Below are positions 58,959-64,000 of a stretch of DNA of 64,000 nucleotides, piece by piece. The stretch's first letter is position 1, and every line of letters begins with the position of its first letter. The notes beneath the pieces were generated by a model, which searched no databases, was not told the origin of the DNA, and saw nothing but the letters and a program-made list of their open reading frames with translations. The DNA is from Martinezella rhizogenes. Lineage in GTDB: Bacteria; Pseudomonadota; Alphaproteobacteria; Rhizobiales; Rhizobiaceae. The position numbers were made by a program, and so were the translations under genes. The stretch spans positions 124,001 to 188,000 of the forward strand of contig NZ_SGNY01000007.1 of assembly GCF_007002745.1 (NCBI RefSeq), written 5' to 3'.

Positions 58959-59032
58959 TGGGGAATAGTTCAATGGTAGAACAGCGGACTCTGACTCCGT
59001 CGATCTTGGTTCGAATCCAGGTTCCCCAGCCA
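58959..59032 (+). tRNA. tRNA-Gln (anticodon CTG)
   Basis: A 74-base tRNA gene with CCA encoded. The acceptor stem is TGGGGAA/TTCCCCA, the T-loop TTCGAATC, and the anticodon loop CTCTGAC gives anticodon CTG, which reads CAG. The discriminator base G is at 59029. No integrase, partial duplicate or phage gene lies next to it. Confidence 0.96.
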
Positions 59033-59103
59033 ATTTCTTCAAATAAAATCAAACATCTACCCGCCGACATATTTGGCGTTTCGTTCTGCGCACTGTTACC
59101 GCG

Positions 59104-60090
59104 CTAGTGCCGATAAACAATTGCCCCGCCGGTCAAACCGGCTCCTGCGGCGGTGAGCAATAACGTCTCGCCCTTTGCGATGCGCCTTTCAGCATTGGCA
59201 ACGGAGAGCGACAGCGGAATGGTCGCGGCGGAGGAATTGCCGAAATTCTCCACCGTGCGGACGGTTTTCTGCCGGTCGATGCCGAGATTGCCGCAAACGG
59301 CATCGAACATGCGGGCATTGGCCTGATGGGGCACGAAACGGTCGATATTCGTCGCCGACAGCTCCGCCTGTTGCAGCACACGCTGTGAGGTTCGGGTCAT
59401 CAACGCCACGGCGCGGGAGAAGACCTCGCGGCCGTCGCGCATCGTCATCAGCGTTTCCCCGGTAGGCGTGTCAGCGGAGAACGGCTGGCTGCTGCCGCCT
59501 GCGGCTATCCGGATCAGATCGTAACCGCTGCCATCAGACCGCAGATCGGCCGAAAGCAGGCCACGCTGCGCTTCCCGGCACGGTTCAAGCACGACCGCCC
59601 CGGCAGCATCGGCAAAAAGGACAGCACTCGCCCTTTCCTGAAGATTGATGCGGCGGCTCAGAATATTGGCCGCCACGACAAGCACGGCGCCACCATGGGT
59701 GCGGACAAAACCATCGGCAAGGGTGAGCGCATAAAGAAAGCCGGAACAGGCGCCGGCGAGATCGATGCCGCCCGATTGCGCCAGGCCCAGCCGATGGGCA
59801 AGCAGCGGTGCGGAGGGTGGCAAGAGATGGTCCGGCGTGGAAGTTGCCAGCAATGTGAGTGCGATATCGTCACGGGCGATTTCCGCATCTTCCAGCGCCA
59901 TGCGGCCGGCTTCGGCGGCAAGGCCGCTCAACGTGTCGCCTTCCTGCGCCCAATAGCGCCTGCGGATGCCGGTTCGCCGCTCGATCCAGCTGGTCTCCAG
60001 CCCAAGGCGCAGCTCTATCTCGTCATTGCCGACGCACCGCCCCGGGACAGCATGTCCAAAGCCGGCCATACGCGAAGAAAGTGTCTGCAT
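59104..60090 (-). CDS. bioZ: BioZ, beta-ketoacyl-ACP synthase III-like enzyme of pimelate supply
   Basis: A 328-residue KAS III fold enzyme with the triad Cys in [12 protein letters not shown], His in [10 protein letters not shown] and Asn in [12 protein letters not shown]. Within a bio operon this is BioZ, which in Agrobacterium and Brucella condenses a glutaryl thioester (derived from lysine breakdown) with malonyl-ACP to start pimeloyl-ACP synthesis, replacing BioC/BioH. ATG 60090 is used; a TTG 15 bases upstream is the longer option. It follows bioA by 45 bases and is the last gene of the operon. Confidence 0.92.
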   Translation of the reverse strand: MQTLSSRMAGFGHAVPGRCVGNDEIELRLGLETSWIERRTGIRRRYWAQEGDTLSGLAAEAGRMALEDAEIARDDIALTLLATSTPDHLLPPSAPLLAHRLGLAQSGGIDLAGACSGFLYALTLADGFVRTHGGAVLVVAANILSRRINLQERASAVLFADAAGAVVLEPCREAQRGLLSADLRSDGSGYDLIRIAAGGSSQPFSADTPTGETLMTMRDGREVFSRAVALMTRTSQRVLQQAELSATNIDRFVPHQANARMFDAVCGNLGIDRQKTVRTVENFGNSSAATIPLSLSVANAERRIAKGETLLLTAAGAGLTGGAIVYRH

Positions 60091-60135
60091 TGTCTGGTCT
60101 TTCAAGAATCATCAGGAGGATGCGGATGTCCGGTG

Positions 60136-61425
60136 TCACACGATTCCGGTCGCAGGTATGTCAATGGCTTCGGTGACGATCGAGGCCACCTCATCGATGG
60201 CGTCGAAGGCACGGCCCAGATCGTCTGGTGTCGAACAATAGGGGGGCATAAGATAAACCACGTTGCCGAGCGGGCGGATGACAAGCCCGCGCTCGCGAAA
60301 CAGGCCCCGCATACGCGGTCCCGCTTCGGCGAGATAACCACCGGAAGGTGCCACGAGATCGAGTGCAGCTATGGTGCCCGCCTGCCGGATATTGGTGAAA
60401 CGTCTGTCTTCCGCAAAGCGCCGTAGATGGTCCCCCAGCGTCTGTTCCAGTTGCCCGATACGCTGCGCCACCGGTTCATCCCGCCAGACCTGGAGATTGG
60501 CGACGGCAGCGGCGCAGGCAATCGGATTGGCGGTGTAGGAACTCGAATGGAAAAAGGTCTTGCGGCGGTCGGTCGAAAAATGCGCATCGAAGATATCGCC
60601 GCTGCACAGCGTGGCCGCCAGCGGCAGGGAACCGCCGGTCAGGCCCTTCGACGTGCACAGGATATCCGGAGAAATTCCGGCTTGCTCGCATGCGAAAAGA
60701 CTTCCGGTCCGGCCCCAGCCGGTCATCACCTCATCGGCAATGAACAGGCAGCCATGGCGTTCGGCAATCTGTTTCAACCCGACCAGAACATCAGCACCAT
60801 ACATCTTCATGCCACCGGCCCCGAGCACCAGCGGCTCAATCAACAGGGCCGCGACACGGCCTGAACGGCAGAAATGTTCAAAAATATCGAGGGTGGCCTG
60901 CGCGCTGCCCTGTTCCGGAAAAGCCAGACGGTCGACACCGAAGAGCAGCGGCTCATAAGCGGCATTGAACACGCCACGTTCGCCGGTGGACATGGTGCCG
61001 ATCGTATCGCCATGATAGCCATGTTCCATCACCACGATGCGATCGCGCTTTTCTCCGCGATTATGGAAATAACCGAGCGCCATTTTCAGTGCCACTTCCA
61101 CTGCGGTCGAGCCGCTATCGGAATAAAACACATGTTCCAGCCCGGCGGGGGCAATGTCGATCAGCCCTCTTGCCAGCGTCTCGGCAGGCTCGTGGGAAAA
61201 TTCCGCAAAAATCACCTGATCGAAGGCCTCCGTCGCGGCACGGATGGCGGCCATGATCGCCGGGTGCCGGTGACCATGGGTAATGACCCACCAGGATGAA
61301 ATCGCATCGAACAGCCGAGTGCCATCCTCATCGACGAGATAGGCACTCTGCGTCGACACGATGCGTTTCATCGGCGGCTCCAGCCCGTGCTGGGTGAAGG
61401 GATGCCAGATGGGTGAAGGGCTCAT
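60136..61425 (-). CDS. bioA: Adenosylmethionine-8-amino-7-oxononanoate aminotransferase
   Basis: A 429-residue class III PLP aminotransferase (DAPA synthase). Visible features are [27 protein letters not shown], the PLP-phosphate loop [35 protein letters not shown], and the PLP Lys in [15 protein letters not shown]. It aminates KAPA to DAPA using S-adenosylmethionine. Its ATG overlaps the bioD stop by four bases. Confidence 0.95.
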   Translation of the reverse strand: MSPSPIWHPFTQHGLEPPMKRIVSTQSAYLVDEDGTRLFDAISSWWVITHGHRHPAIMAAIRAATEAFDQVIFAEFSHEPAETLARGLIDIAPAGLEHVFYSDSGSTAVEVALKMALGYFHNRGEKRDRIVVMEHGYHGDTIGTMSTGERGVFNAAYEPLLFGVDRLAFPEQGSAQATLDIFEHFCRSGRVAALLIEPLVLGAGGMKMYGADVLVGLKQIAERHGCLFIADEVMTGWGRTGSLFACEQAGISPDILCTSKGLTGGSLPLAATLCSGDIFDAHFSTDRRKTFFHSSSYTANPIACAAAVANLQVWRDEPVAQRIGQLEQTLGDHLRRFAEDRRFTNIRQAGTIAALDLVAPSGGYLAEAGPRMRGLFRERGLVIRPLGNVVYLMPPYCSTPDDLGRAFDAIDEVASIVTEAIDIPATGIV

Positions 61426-62060
61426 GCCGCAACCTCCAGAAAATCAGCAGGATTAAATTGCTGGGCGAACGCCTGATGCAGCGCCCCGGCGGTCATCTGA
61501 GACAGACGCGGCAGACGGCCGAGTGCACGAACCCCGCCGATATCGGTGATGATGCGCTCATTTTCCGTGTGCTCGTCGCCGATGAAAACCAGGCCATGCA
61601 CCGGAATGGCCCGCAACCGCAGCGCTTCAAGCGACAGCAGCGTGTGGTTGATGGTGCCGAGCGCAGTTCTGGCGCACAGGATCAGCGGGATTTGCCAGCC
61701 GGCGAAAATATCGGCAAACAGCAATCTGTCGGTCAACGGCACCAGAAGCCCGCCCGCCCCTTCAATTACCAGCGGCCCTCTTATTTCCGGCGGTTGCAGG
61801 AGTGCGGGATCGATCGTCATATTCTCGAGCCGCGCCGAAAGATGCGGCGAGGCCGGCGTTTTGAGGCGATAGGCTTCCGGCAGGATGCGGGTGCGCGGCG
61901 CACCACCCAGCCGCTCCACCGTCTGGCTGTCGGTCTCCTCTTCCAGCCCGGATTGGACCGGCTTCCAGTAGGAAGCCTGCAGGGCGTGGGTAAGCGCTGC
62001 GGCAAAAACCGTCTTGCCGATGCCCGTATCGGTGCCGGAAATGACGAAACGAAGGCTCAT
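61422..62060 (-). CDS. bioD: Dethiobiotin synthetase
   Basis: A 212-residue P-loop enzyme: [18 protein letters not shown] (Walker A), [25 protein letters not shown] (Walker B region). It closes the ureido ring of DAPA with CO2 and ATP to give dethiobiotin. Overlaps bioF and bioA by four bases each, so translation is coupled along the operon. Confidence 0.95.
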   Translation of the reverse strand: MSLRFVISGTDTGIGKTVFAAALTHALQASYWKPVQSGLEEETDSQTVERLGGAPRTRILPEAYRLKTPASPHLSARLENMTIDPALLQPPEIRGPLVIEGAGGLLVPLTDRLLFADIFAGWQIPLILCARTALGTINHTLLSLEALRLRAIPVHGLVFIGDEHTENERIITDIGGVRALGRLPRLSQMTAGALHQAFAQQFNPADFLEVAA

Positions 62061-63202
62061 GCCCGTTCCTCCTTCAATGCGAAGGCAAGATGCCCGACCA
62101 TATCGGCAATCTGGCTTTCATCCACATTCAACGTGATGGAAAGACGCAGGCGCGCCGTTCCCTCGGGCACCGTCGGCGGGCGGATCGCCCGTACGTCAAA
62201 ACCGCTTTCACGCAGGTGCGCAGCTATGCCGAGCGAACGTGCGTTGTCGCCGATCATCACCGGCATGATCTGCGAACCGCTGGGTGTGACCCCGAGCCGG
62301 GAGTTTAGTTCTTCACCGGCAAAATTTATCAGTTCCGCCAACCGCGACTGACGCCAACCTTCCTCGGCGATGATCAACAAGGCTTCCCGCATCGCCGCCG
62401 CCATTAGCGGCGAAGGCGCGGTGGAATAGATGAAACCCCGGGCGCGGTTGATGAGGTAGTCGGCAAGAACCGCAGGCACGCTCAGAAGTGCGCCGGAAAG
62501 GCCAAGCGCCTTGCCGCAGGTGTGCAATGCCACCACATTGCCCCGCCCTTCCAGTTCTGCCGCAAGGCCACGACCACCGGGTCCGAAAACGCCGGTGGCA
62601 TGCGCCTCATCGACCACAAGAAAACCGCCATGCCGTTCAGCAAGATCGGCAAGCGCCGCAAGCGGCGCCCGGTCGCCATCCATGGAATAAAGGCTCTCAA
62701 CCGCGATCCACGGCCGTCCACGACCGCCAGCCTGACGCCAACGGCTTATTTCCCGTTCGAATGCCTCGACCTCGTTATGCGGCACAGCGAGCGCCTGCGC
62801 CTTGCCGGCCGCGATACCATCATGCACGCTCGCATGGATCAGCGCATCATGGAGCACAAGATCGTCCCGCAGCGGCAAGGTGGAAAAAAGTGCGACATTG
62901 GCGGCGAAACCGCTACCGAAATAGATCGTTTTTTCCGTGCCGAAAAATGCTGCTGCCTCCGCCTCCAACGCCTCATGTTCCGGGTGGTTGCCGCGAAGCA
63001 AGCGTGAGCCACCAGCGCCAACCGGCACGCCCCTTTCGATTGCTTCGGTCATCGCCGCCTTCAGCCGGGGTGCATCGGCAAGCGCGAGATAGTCGTTGGA
63101 GGTGAAATCGATCCCCTCATGGGGAGAGAGCGCCCGTAGACGCGATTTGCGGTGCAGGCCGGCAAGTTTCACCTCGTAAGCGGAGAGTGCCGATGCGTTC
63201 AC
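62057..63202 (-). CDS. bioF: 8-amino-7-oxononanoate synthase
   Basis: A 381-residue alpha-oxoamine synthase. Features are [12 protein letters not shown]-like [49 protein letters not shown] (PLP ring Asp), and the PLP Lys in [14 protein letters not shown]. It condenses pimeloyl-ACP with L-alanine to KAPA. Overlaps bioB by four bases. Confidence 0.95.
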   Translation of the reverse strand: MNASALSAYEVKLAGLHRKSRLRALSPHEGIDFTSNDYLALADAPRLKAAMTEAIERGVPVGAGGSRLLRGNHPEHEALEAEAAAFFGTEKTIYFGSGFAANVALFSTLPLRDDLVLHDALIHASVHDGIAAGKAQALAVPHNEVEAFEREISRWRQAGGRGRPWIAVESLYSMDGDRAPLAALADLAERHGGFLVVDEAHATGVFGPGGRGLAAELEGRGNVVALHTCGKALGLSGALLSVPAVLADYLINRARGFIYSTAPSPLMAAAMREALLIIAEEGWRQSRLAELINFAGEELNSRLGVTPSGSQIMPVMIGDNARSLGIAAHLRESGFDVRAIRPPTVPEGTARLRLSITLNVDESQIADMVGHLAFALKEERA

Positions 63203-64000
63203 CGGCCCTCTCCCGATTGTGCAGGCTGCAACTCCATCGGCTTAAGACCCAGACGCCGGAACAGTGCCGTATCGTGATCCTCACCCGGATTATCGGCCGT
63301 CAGCAGCGTTTCACCGACGAAAATGGAATTGGCCCCGGCCAGAAAACAGAGCGCCTGCGTCTCGTCGCTCATCTCGGTGCGCCCGGCGGAAAGCCGCACA
63401 TGCGAACGCGGCATCAGGATTCGTGCCAGTGCGATGGTGCGGACAAAATCGATCGGGTCGACCGGATCGGCGTCAGCGAGCTTGGAACCGGGGATCGGGA
63501 TCAGCATGTTGATCGGCACGCTTTCCGGTGGAACCGGCAGATTGGCAAGCGTCACCAGCATCGAAATACGGTCCTCGACCGTTTCCCCCATGCCGAGAAT
63601 GCCGCCGGCACAGACCTTGATACCCGCATCGCGGACATTGGCGAGCGTTTCCAGCCGATCTTCAAAAGTGCGGGTGGTGATGATCTGCGAATAAAAGCGC
63701 TCGGACGTATCGACATTATGATTGTAATAATCGAGCCCGGCATCGGCGAGCCGTTCGGATTGCTCCGGCGTCAGCATGCCGAGTGTCATGCAGGTCTCCA
63801 TACCGAGAGCCTTGACGCCCTCGACCATGGCCACCACGGCCTCCATGTCGCGTTCCTTCGGGTTGCGCCAGGCTGCACCCATGCAATAACGCGTCGCCCC
63901 ACCTTCCTTTGCCTTGCGCGCCTCGGCCAGCACCCGCTCCACTTCCATGAGCTTGGAGGCCTTCAGACCCGTTGGGTTGCGGGCGGATTGGCTGCAGTAA
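63199..64000 (-). CDS. bioB: Biotin synthase, 3' part (start beyond window)
   Basis: The radical-SAM enzyme that inserts sulfur into dethiobiotin. The frame is open to the right edge, where it reads [17 protein letters not shown]; the Cys is the last ligand of the radical-SAM 4Fe-4S cluster, so the first two Cys and the N terminus lie outside. Further motifs [27 protein letters not shown] and LSAGRTEM (with the Arg ligand of the 2Fe-2S cluster region) are present. It is the first visible gene of bioBFDAZ; any BioR operator would lie outside the window. Confidence 0.95.
   Translation of the reverse strand, partial: YCSQSARNPTGLKASKLMEVERVLAEARKAKEGGATRYCMGAAWRNPKERDMEAVVAMVEGVKALGMETCMTLGMLTPEQSERLADAGLDYYNHNVDTSERFYSQIITTRTFEDRLETLANVRDAGIKVCAGGILGMGETVEDRISMLVTLANLPVPPESVPINMLIPIPGSKLADADPVDPIDFVRTIALARILMPRSHVRLSAGRTEMSDETQALCFLAGANSIFVGETLLTADNPGEDHDTALFRRLGLKPMELQPAQSGEGR

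Noticed and set aside
58959-59103. tRNA-Gln as an integration site for a mobile island
   Set aside because: No integrase, no repeated tRNA 3' end and no change of gene character on either side; the adjacent genes are a housekeeping biotin operon and an arginine catabolic cassette.
58916-59107. Short plus-strand frame at the tRNA
   Set aside because: It runs through the tRNA-Gln gene and has no ribosome binding site.
1-64000. CRISPR arrays, insertion sequences, prophage or restriction/anti-phage systems
   Set aside because: No regularly spaced repeats, transposase-like frames, phage structural clusters or restriction enzymes were seen; the single spike-like gene is reported separately.

Overview
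The window is about 64 kb of GC-rich, densely coded DNA with no insertion sequence, integrase, transposase, rRNA or CRISPR array. Gene content and order point to an alphaproteobacterium of the Rhizobium/Agrobacterium group. The evidence is a succinoglycan exo cluster in rhizobial order, a bioBFDAZ operon, an inositol dehydrogenase behind an IolR-like site, DUF992 and DUF1612/HTH_13 proteins, and rhizobial-type intergenic palindromes. The combination resembles the secondary (linear) replicon of Agrobacterium tumefaciens-complex strains. That placement is inference from remembered gene order, not a search.

Layout. (1) 1-14448: succinoglycan biosynthesis: the 3' end of exoU, exoV and exoW on the minus strand, then exoT and exoH-K-L-A-M-O-N-P on the plus strand. 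These encode glucosyltransferases, a pyruvyltransferase, an acyltransferase, a secreted glycanase, a flippase, a UDP-glucose pyrophosphorylase and the chain-length/tyrosine-kinase-like ExoP. (2) 14449-28115: a RIME-like repeat, a hydroxyacid dehydrogenase, a large PAS hybrid histidine kinase, a glycine betaine/proline-type ABC transporter, then housekeeping genes (flavoprotein, YigZ, RluA-type pseudouridine synthase, RsmJ-type methyltransferase, PQQ-type sugar dehydrogenase, topoisomerase IB). (3) 28119-35792: a GAF histidine kinase/LuxR-type regulator pair divergent from a sugar ABC operon that ends in an SMP-30 lactonase. A tandem palindrome lies between them. (4) 35863-44692: RecX, cytochrome c, a DUF992 protein, and a hydroxamate-siderophore uptake locus (receptor, FhuD, FhuB, FhuC) with a divergent LysR regulator. 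(5) 44936-53891: an orphan GTA-spike-like small protein, an EptA-type phosphoethanolamine transferase with its own two-component system, a KgtP-like carrier, a DUF1612/HTH_13 protein, a small XRE protein and a class III adenylate cyclase. (6) 54124-58836: inositol dehydrogenase, a DMT exporter, and an ornithine cyclodeaminase/arginase operon with a divergent Lrp-type regulator. (7) 58959-64000: tRNA-Gln(CTG) and the biotin operon bioB(partial)-F-D-A-Z.

Most of the region is well-understood metabolism. I did not find a clearly new multi-gene system. The observations most worth following are regulatory DNA (the tandem palindrome at 30181-30215, the Pho-box-like repeats at 45252-45289, the three in-phase CAATTG motifs at 18849-18876, the IolR-like site at 54036-54051) and the orphan spike-base-like gene at 44936. 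Several starts were placed at internal ATG or GTG codons with better ribosome binding sites than the longest reading frame; these choices are given per gene.
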